This document shows, one piece after another, positions 1-10,645 of a stretch of 64,000 nucleotides of DNA. Both the position numbers and the translations under genes were made by a program. The first letter of the stretch is position 1. Every line of letters starts with the position of its first letter. This DNA comes from Pomphorhynchus laevis. Its lineage: Eukaryota > Acanthocephala > Palaeacanthocephala > Echinorhynchida > Pomphorhynchidae. The stretch spans positions 19,762 to 83,761 of the forward strand of contig WNNJ02002675.1 of the NCBI GenBank assembly GCA_012934845.2, in the 5' to 3' direction. The notes under the pieces are model-generated. The model did no database searches, was not told where the DNA came from, and saw nothing but the letters and a program-made list of their open reading frames with translations.

Positions 1-300
1 CTCAAGAGTCGAATGAACACAGACAGAATATGTTCGAAAAGGCGAAGTGTTCTTTACTTCAAGAATTGCTTCAAATATTTGACAGTAGAATGTTTTAAGC
101 TACTGTACAATGCATTGGTTCATCCTCACATTGAGTACATCATTCAATCATCATTAACGTGCACTAAAGAGGAAATCAATTCACTTGATAATATATTAAG
201 GCGAGGGTCTCGATTATGTAAAGGAGTTGCACAGTTTCCTTATGCGGAGATACTAAGAATGCTAGGCATGTGTTCTATCCGATCACGTTTTATGTATTTA
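1..300 (+). mobile_element. CR1-like LINE, C-terminal RT/thumb fragment, left part
   Basis: An open frame from position 13 reads through a typical LINE post-RT region (LYNALVHPHIEY, a run of basic residues, then LRMLGMCSIRSRFMYL). The words ALVHPHIEY and LGMCSIRSRF match the region after the YADD palm in CR1-type LINEs. The frame is cut at 300 by a younger LINE and continues at 4254. The related copy near 18.67 kb reads LRALGISSIRYRF at the same place, which confirms the family. It is a dead, 5'-truncated fragment that enters the window from the left. Confidence 0.7.
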
Positions 301-329
301 AAAAAAGGATTTATTTTAACGTGGCAAAT

Positions 330-345
330 GCGTGCCAGCGCACGC
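330..345 (-). other. 3'-terminal LINE hairpin (copy A)
   Basis: In element sense, GCGTGC-GCTG-GCACGC forms a perfect 6-bp stem with a 4-nt loop, about 10 nt before the AAATAAAT tail. The same hairpin with changed base pairs occurs in the other five L2-type 3' ends of this window (see findings). Terminal stem-loops of L2-clade LINEs are known RT recognition sites, so this is the likely template-recognition element. Confidence 0.75.
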
Positions 346-3273
346 TTACATGACCACAACAAAACAAGACTGTGAATCAGGTGTCGAGAAGGTGTGAACG
401 GAGGAGGTGTTTGAATGTGATAAAGGAGGGGCGCGGCGGACGTCGAGAGGGAGTTGATTCCAGGCGAGTGAGGCGGCGACGAGGAAGGATCGGAGACCGT
501 AGTTGTTGGAGTAATTAGGAACGTGGAGTAAGAGGGTATGACAGGAACGAAGCGATAGCGAGGTGGGGCGAGTATCGTCTAAGAAAGGAAGGTTGATGAA
601 CGATGGGGAGCCGACAGCGATGAGACGAAAAGTAACGAGAAGAAGGCGGAGTTTGATGCGGATGTGGATGGTGGGCCAGGAGAGTTGGGCAAGATATGTG
701 GATGTGTGGTCGAAGCGACGGAGACGAAAGAGCACTCGAACGGCGGTGTTGATTATTCGTTGTAGGGGTAGGATGATGGATTTTGGAGAATTGGCGAAAA
801 GGCTAAGGCAGTAATCGATTTTAGGGAAAAGAAGCGATGAAAGAAGAGACATACAAGAACGGAAGTCGATAAGGGGGCGGATACGGCGGATGTCACGGAG
901 AATTAAGTTAGACGAGCGGACCTTGTCACGGACGAAGGGTTTAAGGGAAAGGTGATCATCGAAATGGAAGCCTAAGAAAGTGAGATTGTGGACTATAGGG
1001 ATGATCGATGAGGCAAAATATACAGTGGGAGGAGATATGTTTGGTTTACGGGGAAGGATCCACATTATTTTGGACTTTTCGGGGTTTAGAACGAGATGGA
1101 GATTGGAGAGACGTTTGTAGATAGAAGAAAGACAGTTGGAGGCAGAAATGCCGATATCGTGTATGCGATGTGCGGGTGCATGAGCATAGATTAGAATGTC
1201 ATCGGCGTATTGCATGACGTTAAAGGAGTAAGGTTTGATAAATGGAGAGAGATCGCCAAGCAAAAGAGAGAAAAGCAGGGGACCTAGGACTGAACCTTGT
1301 GGGACCCCGCAAAAAATAGGGATGGGAGGGGAGGATGATGAATTAGAACAGACGCGAAAGGAACGGTCGGATAGATATGAGGCGAACCATGCTACGGAGG
1401 AGGAAGAAAAGCCGTAATCATAACGAAGGCGAGAAAGGAGGACGGAGTGGTCGACAATGTCGAATGCGGAGGAGAGGTCGAGGGAGATGAGAACACTATA
1501 TAGAGCCTTGTCTCGAGAAATGAGTAAGTCGTTGTACACTTTTATGCATGCGATTTCTGTCGAGTGATTAGAGCGGAAAGCGGATTGGAAAGGAGGGTAC
1601 AGATTGGATGAGGAGAGATAAGCGTTGATTTGTATTAAGATGAGGCGTTCTAAGAGCTTAGAAAGAGTAGGGAGTAGTGAAATGGGGCGATAGCTAGAAG
1701 GAAGGGAGGGGTCGAGCGATTGTTTCTTAAGGAGGGGACGAACGATTGCGGATTTCCAGTGTGAAGGGAAGATACGACTGCGGATGGACGAGTTAAACAA
1801 GGTTGTGAGAAATGGGGATATCGATGAGCATATAGATTTTAATATGTGGGTAGGCAGGGGATCGGCGGGTGAGGTTTTGTTGGGCAAGGACATGAGGACA
1901 GATGATACTTCTGTAGGTGAGACAGGGAGAAGATGAAAGAGTTCCGGAAGGATGAGGCTAGGCGGGGCAGAGTGGGATAGGATGGAGACCGGGGTGTGAG
2001 AGAGCAGCGTGGATACTTTAGTCTGGAGAAATGACGAATAATCATTAGCATTGATGTTGCCCGGCGTAGAGGAACGAGCCATGATTGAGTTAAAAGTATG
2101 CCAGAGAGTCTTAGAGTTGAATGAAGTGATGATTTTATGCTGCCAGAAGGAGTTGCATTTGGTACGTAGTAGGTTGAGATGAGACCGGCGAAGAGCAAGA
2201 TAGGAATCACGGAAATACGGAGTGATCGAGCGGAAATCGCGTCTGAGAGAGCGGTGATAGACTCGAAAAGCATGGCGGAGTCGACGCTTTGAGAGTAGAC
2301 ATTGGATGTCAAACCATGGGGCACGGTGCAAGCGACGGTGTGGGTGAGACTTGAAGGGCAAGAGAATATCGAGAGTGAATGTGAGTTCAGAGTCGAAAAG
2401 AAAGGCGAGATCGTGAGGAGATGAATATGTTATTGTGGGTAATGATAGAGACGATTTGAGTAAGGCAGAGCGGAGAAGGGAGAGGTCAAGATTTCTCCAA
2501 GGGCGACGTATGATTGTAGGTGTGTGAGGATGGGTGTGGTTGCGAGTGAGATCAAGGGTGATAAGAAAGTGATCGGATAGACCAGGATCAGAGGTGGACA
2601 GTGAGGTGTAGGCAGCAAAATGATCGGGAACAGCGATGATGTCGAGTGCTCCACCAAGTATATGTGTGGGTTCAGTGTAGATTAGTTTGTAATTGTAGTT
2701 GGATAGAATGTTGATGAAGCGGATGGAATCTGTGGAAGAGGGGCGGTCTAGGCGGATATTGAAGTCGCCTAGAACGAGTGAAGGGATTGAGGACAACGAA
2801 CAATGAGAAAGGAGGTCAGCGATTTCGGTAAAAAATAAGGCTGTAGGAGCTGATGAACCAGGACGGTATACAATGGCGAGATCTAGAGTGATCGGGTTAG
2901 AATAACGACAAGTGAGCAATTCAAAAGAGCAAGGACTGAAAGGGGGATTGATATTGCGAAGAGACGCTGGGTGACGCGCGAATGCGACGATGCCGCCATG
3001 ATTAGAGGATTTAGAAGGGCATGAGCTGAGGGGGCGGGCAGATTCGACTAAGGAGCAACCGGCAGAGAGCAGACGGCGAATGGAAAGGTCGTCGGAATCT
3101 GAGTGCCAGGATTCGGCGAGGCAGAAGAGATCGATGGATTGCTTGGTGAATACGTTGAGGATAAGATCGGATTTATTGAGAATAGATCTAGTGTTGAGGA
3201 GACCGAGGCGGAAACCGTTTGCTGTGGCGAAAGAGTCTAGTGGAGAAGACACATAGGAGAGATGGAGCGCCAT
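346..3273 (-). CDS. LINE ORF2: AP endonuclease + reverse transcriptase
   Basis: 975-residue polyprotein that nicks target DNA and reverse-transcribes its own RNA at the nick. The N-terminal APE-type endonuclease shows LLNTRSILNK (25-34), AESW (53-56, catalytic Glu), GDFN (169-172) and SDHF (233-236). The RT shows SYRPISLLPTLSKLLERL (527-544), QSAFRSNHST (563-572), LDLSSAFD (598-605, motif A Asp), GVPQGSVLGPLL (656-667, motif B) and QYADD (688-692, motif C). The SYRPISLLPTLSKLLERL block and the APE domain place it in the L2/CR1 group. The ATG at 3273 overlaps the end of the ORF1 frame, so translation probably depends on reinitiation or leaky scanning. No stop or frameshift is seen. Confidence 0.92.
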   Translation of the reverse strand: MALHLSYVSSPLDSFATANGFRLGLLNTRSILNKSDLILNVFTKQSIDLFCLAESWHSDSDDLSIRRLLSAGCSLVESARPLSSCPSKSSNHGGIVAFARHPASLRNINPPFSPCSFELLTCRYSNPITLDLAIVYRPGSSAPTALFFTEIADLLSHCSLSSIPSLVLGDFNIRLDRPSSTDSIRFINILSNYNYKLIYTEPTHILGGALDIIAVPDHFAAYTSLSTSDPGLSDHFLITLDLTRNHTHPHTPTIIRRPWRNLDLSLLRSALLKSSLSLPTITYSSPHDLAFLFDSELTFTLDILLPFKSHPHRRLHRAPWFDIQCLLSKRRLRHAFRVYHRSLRRDFRSITPYFRDSYLALRRSHLNLLRTKCNSFWQHKIITSFNSKTLWHTFNSIMARSSTPGNINANDYSSFLQTKVSTLLSHTPVSILSHSAPPSLILPELFHLLPVSPTEVSSVLMSLPNKTSPADPLPTHILKSICSSISPFLTTLFNSSIRSRIFPSHWKSAIVRPLLKKQSLDPSLPSSYRPISLLPTLSKLLERLILIQINAYLSSSNLYPPFQSAFRSNHSTEIACIKVYNDLLISRDKALYSVLISLDLSSAFDIVDHSVLLSRLRYDYGFSSSSVAWFASYLSDRSFRVCSNSSSSPPIPIFCGVPQGSVLGPLLFSLLLGDLSPFIKPYSFNVMQYADDILIYAHAPAHRIHDIGISASNCLSSIYKRLSNLHLVLNPEKSKIMWILPRKPNISPPTVYFASSIIPIVHNLTFLGFHFDDHLSLKPFVRDKVRSSNLILRDIRRIRPLIDFRSCMSLLSSLLFPKIDYCLSLFANSPKSIILPLQRIINTAVRVLFRLRRFDHTSTYLAQLSWPTIHIRIKLRLLLVTFRLIAVGSPSFINLPFLDDTRPTSLSLRSCHTLLLHVPNYSNNYGLRSFLVAASLAWNQLPLDVRRAPPLSHSNTSSVHTFSTPDSQSCFVVVM

Positions 3274-3377
3274 CGAATTTTTGGGCGGGTGTGGACAACT
3301 TGAAAATTTCCGTCTATGTTTCGGATGGAGAGTGATGTTTCGCCGTTTTCCTCGCGACGGCGTTTTTCGATGCGGGC

Positions 3378-4250
3378 TTAAGAGATTTGAGCGATTTCAG
3401 ACGGGGCGACATCGGGGAAAATTCGAGTGGTTGAAGATGACATGAGTTTGAATCGTTGAGAGAGGACAGAAGACGCGTGAGAGCGATGCTTGAAAACAAT
3501 TTTTAGGAGAAGGGGCTGGGAAGGATTAGATTGAGAAGATTTGTTTAGACGGATGAATGCGACAGGAGAAATGTCCTTGAAAAAGGATGGTTTATCCGCA
3601 GGAACAATAGACGAGAGGATGGATCTGAAGGCGGAAACATCATGGTCCAGACGTGCTTGTGGAGATGAGGAGTTAGAAGGCGTGATATTAGTAACAATGA
3701 CGCAACGATCGCGAGAAGCAAAGCGCTTCCGTAAAGGAGGACGACTGACGTGAGTAGGTGAGATCACGATAGAAGAGCTGTCAGTTGATGATTTGGAGGG
3801 ATTTGGTTTGACGACGTGTTACATAGAGGATAATGATAATAAAGAGGGTGGCAAGCGATGTGAGGAAAGGTTATGAGTGGAAGGATAGTGGAGGTTGGTG
3901 GAGGTGATTTTGATTGATGGATGCAAGTTATTGAGAAACGAGACGGGAAGGACGGGACGTGGGGTGTCGGGGAGTGAAGATGACATGGAATGGGAAGTGT
4001 ATATGGTGGCAGGGTCGGTGGGTGGAGAAAGGACATTAGAAACGATGGGGGTAGTTTGAGTTGACGTGTTGGATGTTGATATGTGCTTATTGGAAAGGTT
4101 GCATATTAGTTTGTTTGCACAAAAACCACATACGAAGTCTTCTTTAGCCTTATTCTTGTCGCAGGTGATTGTTGTCCAGACGCTGCAGTCGTGTATCGAG
4201 CACTGTACTTGCAGTTGTCCATAGTTGGTGTCGGTCTTAGTTGTTTTCAT
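3378..4250 (-). pseudogene. LINE ORF1 (Cys-rich N-terminus, nucleic-acid-binding domain)
   Basis: ORF1 of copy A, in one frame with an in-frame TAA at 3819-3821 and another at 3378-3380. The reading then stays open past the second stop and overlaps the ORF2 ATG. The N-terminus has a Cys/His cluster (CSIHDC ... CDKNKAKEDFVCGFC) like the PHD-type zinc fingers of CR1/L2 ORF1 proteins. A Ser/Thr/Pro-rich linker follows, then a domain beginning RDRCVIVTNITPS and ending TTRIFPDVAPSEIAQ, the usual RNA-binding block of this group. The homologous frame at 52.5-53.0 kb supports the reading. The family role is RNA binding and ribonucleoprotein formation, which is inferred here. Confidence 0.7.
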
Positions 4251-4253
4251 TTA

Positions 4254-4445
4254 GATTTGGTAGCGTTGTATAAGATCGTTAAAGGTTACGACGGATACCC
4301 AATAAAGTGTGCAAATTTGAATCATCGTGTCTGTCATCGAAGGCATGTTTTCATCTTAAAACTCAATACCGTGGAAGGTGCCCTCGAATATATCGTCTTT
4401 CGCATTGAGCTGTTAGCGTGTGGAAGATGTTACCGGACTTTTTAA
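4254..4445 (+). mobile_element. CR1-like LINE fragment, right part
   Basis: Continuation of the fragment at 1-300 beyond the inserted LINE. The frame reads DLVALYKIVKGYDGYPIKCANLNHR, matching the copy near 18.7 kb (DLFCLWTIVNKLDGFPAKI) in position and spacing. It ends in a TAA at about 4443, followed by AT-rich sequence. With the insert and one ATTTA removed, the left and right parts join in frame. Confidence 0.65.
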
Positions 4446-5100
4446 TATATATCGATGACATTGATATATTTAAACAAAAATTGTTAGAATGGATACGACA
4501 TCCTGATCAGCAAACTATCCGAATGGCGTACACCTCAGATCAACGATAATTTCAACAATTTAGCCTTGTTTTTTTTTCTTTCTTTTTTTTGTTTTTTGTC
4601 TATCTTTCTATATGAGCAGACTAAACAATCTACGGGCTTTGTCTTGTATATTAATAATAATAACATACGAGCATTAGCTTAAATAGCTGGCTCACAATAA
4701 GTTCGCAAATAAATTAATTTGTTATTAAAATAAAGAAATGCAACACAAAGCATTGCCTAATCCATTCGTGGTCTTCTTTCAAAGTACTAAGTAAACTGCA
4801 GTTATAAATTATAAAAAAGAAATTAATAAATTTCATATTATAAATTATATAGTGTTTTTATATAAATATAACATTATTAAATACAATATAATATTGATAT
4901 TATATTAATATTAATATTAATATATTAATATTAATATATTAATAGATGTTTATATAGTAATATATTAATATATTAATATATTATTATATATTAATATATA
5001 ATAATATATTAATAGAATTAATTTTTTTATACAACAATATTTATTAGAATATTTTTACAATTGTGTAGGTTTCTTCAAAAAGGCCTCAACCAAGTTAGTG
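4446..5100. other. AT-rich spacer with (TATTAA)n-like simple repeat
   Basis: I see no gene. 4855-5035 is a degenerate ATATTAATATTAAT tract, the same kind of simple sequence that follows the LINE 3' ends at 12.3 and 63.9 kb. Parts of it may therefore be LINE tails or their slippage products. Confidence 0.6.
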
Positions 5101-5116
5101 TTAAAAAGCATTTGCA

Positions 5117-5959
5117 TTAATGTTGGTTTGGCGAATTATTGAGTGAATTCGCTTGGCTATCGAGTTGTCTAACTGATGCTCGCCGAATCGCCATAGATAC
5201 ACACTTTGCGAGGATAAATGAAATGTTGCTTCTAAGGTTTGTGATGCATTCATTATATGGTGTATTGTGTTTAATCGCCTGTTGACTCGCAATCTGTCGT
5301 AATACTCTGTCTGCATTAGGACCTATGTTTTCCAGCGCCGAAAACGTGAGATGGTGAAACCCGGAACACTCAATTTTTGCTACTCGTTCAGCATATTTGG
5401 ATCGTTTTCTATTCTCGTGATAGTTATGCGAATCATTCATCCGTTGGGAATACGATGAGGCAAGCGGATTAAAAACACACACGTTCATAAAGGACAGCTC
5501 CATCGTTGTTCCGAATAGATTATTGCATGCTATATCTAATCGAGCCGACCTGTCTGTGGTTGTATTGATGTTATCAAATATCATTGAGTATGGTACTGGT
5601 ATGAGTAACAGTTCAATAGCAACACTGACGCACACATCACGAAGTGCTACTGCGATCTTGTCTCTTATTGTGTTATGTCGTATAAAGGGTATTCCACCAA
5701 CTTGACATGAGAGTGCGTGTGTGATATTGAAGTTCTGTCCACAAATACATTTTGATGGAGTGTTTACTGGTTTCCATCCATATCTTGCTGATATCGCGTC
5801 CTGGAATTGTTGCTTCGATAAGTATCGACCAGTTTGTGTAGCGAGATAAGTACTGAGCCACAACGATGTTCCAGAATTATTAGTGATATGTTTGATATTC
5901 TCCTTTTCTATACTTGTTAGTTCATCCAATACTTGCGTTTGTATTTCTTTGAACCGCAA
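5117..5959 (-). pseudogene. C-terminal zinc-ribbon and restriction-like endonuclease domain
   Basis: About 280 residues. C71, C73, H81 and C85 form the putative zinc site, followed by GG and RHN at 94-96. SARLDI around 138-143 may hold the nuclease Asp in an R-x-D context. In R2-like LINEs this arrangement cuts the target DNA. The frame is open, but the upstream RT is in separate frames, so the protein is not expected to be made whole. The domain assignment rests on motif spacing alone. Confidence 0.5.
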
Positions 5960-6010
5960 TTGTTTTTCCTCCTTTATGTGCAGTGCGATTTGAGACTGAC
6001 TATTTTCCCA

Positions 6011-6883
6011 TTATGAGCAATCTAGGTCGTTCATTGGTGCACACATTCGTAGTGAAGATGTGTATTCTTCTAACGTGTTTGAGCTAAATTTATTCACTCC
6101 CAATCCACCTAGTTTAATTGGTAGCTGAACAATTGTCTCCCATTTTGAATGTAAATTACTTTGCCCGGTTATCTCTCGCAATAGATCTCTAAATACTATT
6201 GAGTCTAGTTCTTCTAGCCATTGAGAATCGAGTGGGGTTGTTCTTTTCAGGTGTGTCCATATGAACTGTAGACTCTTGATAAGCAGTATGAAAGCTGAGT
6301 GGCTATCTATGAGAGCTATATCTGTTAAAAGTTTGATCTGTTGTACCCAATCATTTGCAGTTTGCTTAACCATTTCTTCAATGTAGTCCGCTTGACCGAT
6401 AAAGCTGCAAAGTATCTTCACCCCTGTTGTAACAACTTGAACATTATTGTGCCTAAAGAATGATGCCTCTTTATATTTATTTGTTGGGTGGATGAGCAGG
6501 GTGCATTTCGAGGGATTGATGTAGTATCCAAATTCATGGCTTATTTCTTGCAGGTTATTCCATAGGGAAATCAAATGTTCGTAGGTCCCAACACAAGTGG
6601 CATCATCTGCGTACCACTGATGCATTATCGCGGGAACCCTATTTTGTAATTCTCTGATGAGCGGCAGAGAGGCAGCTGCGTATGCAGCCATCGCGAGAGG
6701 GTCGCCTTGTGTGAACCCTTCCTCCGAGCATAATAACTCTTTCTTCAATGCCATGGATGTGGGTGATGAGTAAAAATTACTCAGTATAGTCGTCATCGAC
6801 GGGCATATATTGTTCATGTTTTGAAGAGCTGTTTGTCTATTCACACAATTAAATGCGTTTTTTGCGTCTAATAGAAGAATCAT
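6011..6883 (-). pseudogene. RT palm/thumb of the same LINE
   Basis: Motif A LLLDAKNAFN, motif B EEGFTQGDPLAMAAYA and motif C QWYADDATCVG are intact and in order. TQGDPLAM is unusual for common CR1/Jockey LINEs and marks this lineage. The C-terminus has LPIKLGGLGVN, a thumb motif. Upstream, the fingers read LCAGQRCGIESA in another frame, so one frameshift lies near 6890. Confidence 0.7.
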
Positions 6884-6960
6884 TTATCATTCGATTTTTT
6901 AAATTCTCTTCTAATCGAATAAATTGCTGATTCAATACCACATCGTTGTCCTGCACAAAG

Positions 6961-7323
6961 TTAAACTTTACCCGCGATCTTAATCAACTCACCGCGAATG
7001 CGCTTGTAGATTACTCTACCAACAATTCGACGCAATACTTCTCCGATTCCTATGGGGCGAATACCGTGGCACTTATCCAATGGTATCAACCTGCATATTT
7101 TAAAAGCTTCAAGGTGAATATCATTTATTCGTGTTGTTGCGATGCGTATTGCGAAATCTCCAACCTTCTCAGCTAGTTGCTTTGACTCATTACCGTGCTG
7201 TGTCAGTAGTTCGCGCCATATCTTTGCATCCATCCCGGATGGTCCAGCGGATCCGTGTGTTTTCCTGGAGGCAGCTATTACATCATCGAGTGTGATATTA
7301 TGAAATATGATATGATTGTGCAA
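6961..7323 (-). pseudogene. RT finger region of the same LINE
   Basis: 120 codons with SAGPSGMDAKIWRELL, AFKICRLIPLDK and IRPIGIGEVLRRIVGRVI. These are the RT 0/1 blocks of this lineage and match the frame order of the palm downstream. Confidence 0.65.
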
Positions 7324-7386
7324 TGAATATCCATTAAGCGGTGAGCGAAGAATGCAATTTTGATCTACTTGAGCTTGTTTTGGATG

Positions 7387-8187
7387 TCAATCCTTTAATT
7401 TATCAAGAATAGTACATCCTTCAAATTGTTCAGACGTGTCTAGTATTTTTGAGATTTGGCCATTAGACTTCAGCAGTCTTGTGGCGTTTCCGAATTTCCC
7501 ATTTCGCGTGAGTCTAATTATGTTCTGGATCATAGCAGACCTGGTGTTTGCTTTGTGTCGGGATTGCGCCTTGCTTTTGGTTTGCAGGAATACAGCCTCC
7601 GAGAAAAGTGTATCTAAGTGACTCTCCTTCCATAATTGCAGACGGTGAGTGAGTGTTTTTCTTATAATACTTACTTTATTTGAACTGATCCTTTGTAGTA
7701 AAAGATGATATAGGATAGTTATCATCTTTAAAGCTGTACATGCTTTTGTTGAATTTGAATTGAATTCCTCCAGAAGATCAGATATTATCGAGATAATCTG
7801 CTTTGTATTGTTGCATTTTGGTAAGTGTATTAAGTTCGGCTTCCAGTGAATTACAATGTCGTATATTGTATCTAGTGTAATATCTTCACTGGGCCTTTCC
7901 GGATTTACATAGTCTGTAGAATCGCGCGATCTGTGTTGTGATGCAGGATGTTGTCCATCATTTGAAACTTGATCATGTAATTTGACATTAGTATTTGTCG
8001 GTTGAGCAGCGTTATGCGATGGTTGTATACTAGGCTGTGTAACACATATTCTATTACGACAGTAAAAGGTTGACCTCTTGGCATGATATTTTTGCTTTCC
8101 TTGTATGTTATTTATCCTGTAATTATGCGCTTTTGGTTTATATATAAACGTTCTGAACGAACAATGATCTTCGAAGCACTTTTGCAC
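7387..8187 (-). pseudogene. N-terminal region of the same LINE, function unknown
   Basis: 266 codons, basic and rich in Asn/Lys/His/Arg. SRHKANTRSAMIQNIIRLTRNGKFGNATRLLKS resembles the linker upstream of RT in such elements (arginine-rich, with a G-x-AARLL-like turn). I see no zinc-finger or Myb motif I could defend. It is bounded on the 5' side by AT-rich sequence. Confidence 0.45.
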
Positions 8188-8190
8188 TTG

Positions 8191-8600
8191 TTTGTATGTT
8201 ATTTTATTGTAATTAGCTAGAACATGTAAGATGTTCTAGCTAATTAAGAAATTTTTTACTTCTATTAAAATAGAATTTTTTATTCTATTTTAATAGAATT
8301 AATTATAATTCTATTAATATATTAATAGAAGAAAATTTATGTGTTTTAGCTAATTACAATATTAACATACACAAGCTTAAACACACAATATATTTTCGAG
8401 AATATCGACAACCTTAAAGTTCTAACAGATTTTACCAAATGACGGATCGCGGTCATCCCAAAAGCAAGTATCCTCAATAGAAACTATACCCATCACACAT
8501 TATCAGTCGCTTTCCCCCTTTCAATCTGATTTTTGCAATCCAATAATATCGGATTTTGTCACGCATGAAATAAAATGTACGAATTAAAATTGTAGTCTTT
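8191..8600. other. AT-rich spacer with a short palindrome
   Basis: No gene seen. Around 8214-8245 the sequence AGCTAGAACATG...ATGTTCTAGCT is a short perfect inverted repeat, followed by repeated TATTTTAATAGAATT words. Confidence 0.5.
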
Positions 8601-8633
8601 ATACAGTTATCAGGGTCCCCGTTCGGATATCTC

Positions 8634-9358
8634 GTGAGTTCTTTCAGCAAGGCTTGTGCGGCACATGTGCAGCTTCGAAAATCTCATATTATGGAGGAAC
8701 TGGAAAAGCAGGAAGGGTTGATTAGAAGCTTAGAGACTGATTTTGCAGCTCTTAAGCTTTCGATACCAGAATATTCTTCTCAACACATAGAAAACATTTT
8801 AAAAGTTCCTTTGCAGAGGTTGTTCGACGCGAAGTTACACGGTCAGTAATTGCTGCTTCTTCGGCATCAGTCCAAAATAATAGCCCACTTAATATCATTA
8901 AAGCTTGCGAATTACAGGCGAAACGCTCAAATACAGTTATTATTAGAAATTTACCAATTTCTGAGGACGAACAAAAATCTATTCAGGCTTTATTCAGGGA
9001 GATTGGTTTTGTTTTACCAGCAGACAAAAAATTCTCGTTTTTCCGACTTTCTGCGAAGCGGAGTGATGTGCCTCCGTGGCTCTTAATTTCTTTAGATGGA
9101 CATTCGGTAGATACTATCATTCGATCAGCTCACCGTTTGAAATCGTCAGTTCTTTTCCAGAGAGTATACATTCTACCAAATTTGTCCCCGGCGGTACGTG
9201 AGATTCAAAACGCGTTGCGCGCTGAACTTAAAAAGAAACGCCTGGCTGATCCGTCTGGCATATATCGCATAAGAAATACTCGCGTTTTGAGAGTGGGTGA
9301 GACTACAACTAGTACTGAGGAAACTAGGTCTGGGATAGAAAATTCTTCGCCTATATGA
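8634..9358 (+). pseudogene. LINE ORF1: coiled coil + RRM-like domain
   Basis: The first 70 codons are heptad-like (MEELEKQEGLIRSLETDFAAL), consistent with a coiled coil. An RRM-like segment follows in another frame (IIVRNLPISEDEQ ... FFRLSAKRSD), then LKSSVLFQRVYILPNLSPAVR and a basic tail. This is the usual ORF1p plan in many LINEs (trimerisation plus RNA binding). Frames change near 8850 and 9060. Confidence 0.6.
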
Positions 9359-9429
9359 ATATGGGAAGATCCTATCCCTTTCTCTGCTTCCTCAATAGTT
9401 ACTAATTTTGATTTCTCGAAGGTTAGCAT

Positions 9430-9925
9430 TCTTTTATTTAATGTTGAAGGCTTATCATCTCTGCTTCATCTGGGTTTGGCCTCGTGAATTCAGCGTTTTG
9501 ATGCCGTAATTTTGAATTAGACTTTTAGTCTGAATCACCTTTCTCTACAAGAGTTCTATACCTTTGACCTACCTGCTTGCTCACATGGTAGAGGTCGTTC
9601 ATTCGGTGGTGTTATACTAGCAATAAAGTGTTTGCCCTCATCTTGGTCTCACTCTGTCTCAGATAATTGCATTTGCCTTGTAACTCCTTATCTGGTTATC
9701 ATTGCCGTTTATTTTAATCCCGACTTCTCTGCGGCTGACATTATTGATGAACTTTCACAGCTTTGTTTGAATTTGCCATCTAATTCGAGAGTTTTTGTCG
9801 GTGGTGATTTTAATGCAAAATATTCAATTCCACACAGCCCGAAACTTCAACAGCTTATTAGTTACTTTGCATCTATGAACTTAAAAATTTATATCCCCGC
9901 TGAGAAATGGTCTTATGAGTGTTAA
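9430..9925 (+). pseudogene. LINE AP endonuclease fragment
   Basis: ILLFNVEGLSSLLHL at about 9430, then SFGGVILAIK and VGGDFNAKYS (about 9796-9825) are the recognisable APE blocks. The catalytic GDFN is preserved. Stops lie between the blocks. Confidence 0.65.
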
Positions 9926-10645
9926 CGCTCGAATAGTTTATTAGATTTTGCCTTTTCAAATTGCGAGGTAACGAAGATGAATACAATGTTTGCCTCTGAA
10001 TAGTGTTTGATACGCAAGCATAAGCCGGTAAACTGTATAGTCAATTTTCATTCTCAGATATTAGAATCTCCAACTAGATCGCGTCACTCTCGTATTGTGA
10101 ATCCCGAGTCTTTAAATATCCAAGTGGTTCTTAAAGCATATTCTCTTATGTCAACAGGTCAACATCATGAGAGTGCTGATCTTTTGACTGCAGCAATAGT
10201 TCAGAGTTGTCGTTCGTCTTCCAGTCGGCGCTTCACGAGTCGTCCTTTTAATTATCGCAAGTGGCCTATCCTGCAAGAAATGCAGCAAACACTGCTTAGG
10301 ATGTCTCGCGATTGTGGTAGTGGGCATTTTACAAAGGAGGCTTATATTGTCCTTCGACGGGTTTATACCAAAATACTGAAGACTTTTCACCGGGATTGTT
10401 TGTACGCAGAAGAGTGTCATCGATTAAGTTTGGCAGAGAGCTTTCCATGATAAATCCATTCTAAACATCCTAATAAAATCATGTCTTTAGTTCCGCTTTC
10501 CAAGTGGGTTGATCACTTTCGCTCTTTCCTGCATCTCGATGATCTATCGTTGTCATCGCCAGCTAATAATTTTGATTTTGACGGTTTCTCTGGTTTGATT
10601 GATACACTCTTTTCCATTGATTAAATTGAAGGATGCCTTGCGCGG

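Larger units (their letters stand above)
301..4248 (-). mobile_element. L2/CR1-type LINE, near full length (copy A)
   Basis: This 3.95-kb element lies on the minus strand and is flanked by the 5-bp direct repeat ATTTA (296-300 and 4249-4253), which looks like its target-site duplication. In sense order it has ORF1, a short ORF1/ORF2 overlap, an uninterrupted ORF2 of 975 codons, and a short 3' UTR with a terminal hairpin followed by AAATAAATCC and a T/A run. It is visibly more GC-rich than its surroundings. Because ORF2 is open from end to end, this is the youngest LINE in the window. The 5' end coincides with the first ATG of ORF1, so a few bases of 5' UTR may be missing. ORF1 has in-frame stops, so the copy is probably no longer autonomous. 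Confidence 0.88.
5101..8190 (-). mobile_element. LINE with C-terminal restriction-like endonuclease signature
   Basis: A broken minus-strand retrotransposon of about 3.1 kb. In sense order it has an N-terminal ORF (8187-7387), an RT finger region (7323-6900), an RT palm (6883-6011) and a C-terminal nuclease region (5959-5117), separated by a few frame changes. Diagnostic words are GPSGMDAKIW, IRPIGIGEVLRRIVGRV, LDAKNAFN, TQGDPLAMAAYA and WYADD. The C-terminus has a C-x-C-x7-H-x3-C-x2-GG-x4-RHN arrangement typical of non-LTR elements that use a restriction-like endonuclease instead of an AP endonuclease (R2/NeSL/CRE-type). No AP endonuclease motifs were found. The exact clade and any target specificity are unknown. 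Confidence 0.65.

Noticed and set aside
563-1417. Plus-strand ORFs of 60-83 codons
   Set aside because: They are antisense shadows of the intact LINE ORF2.
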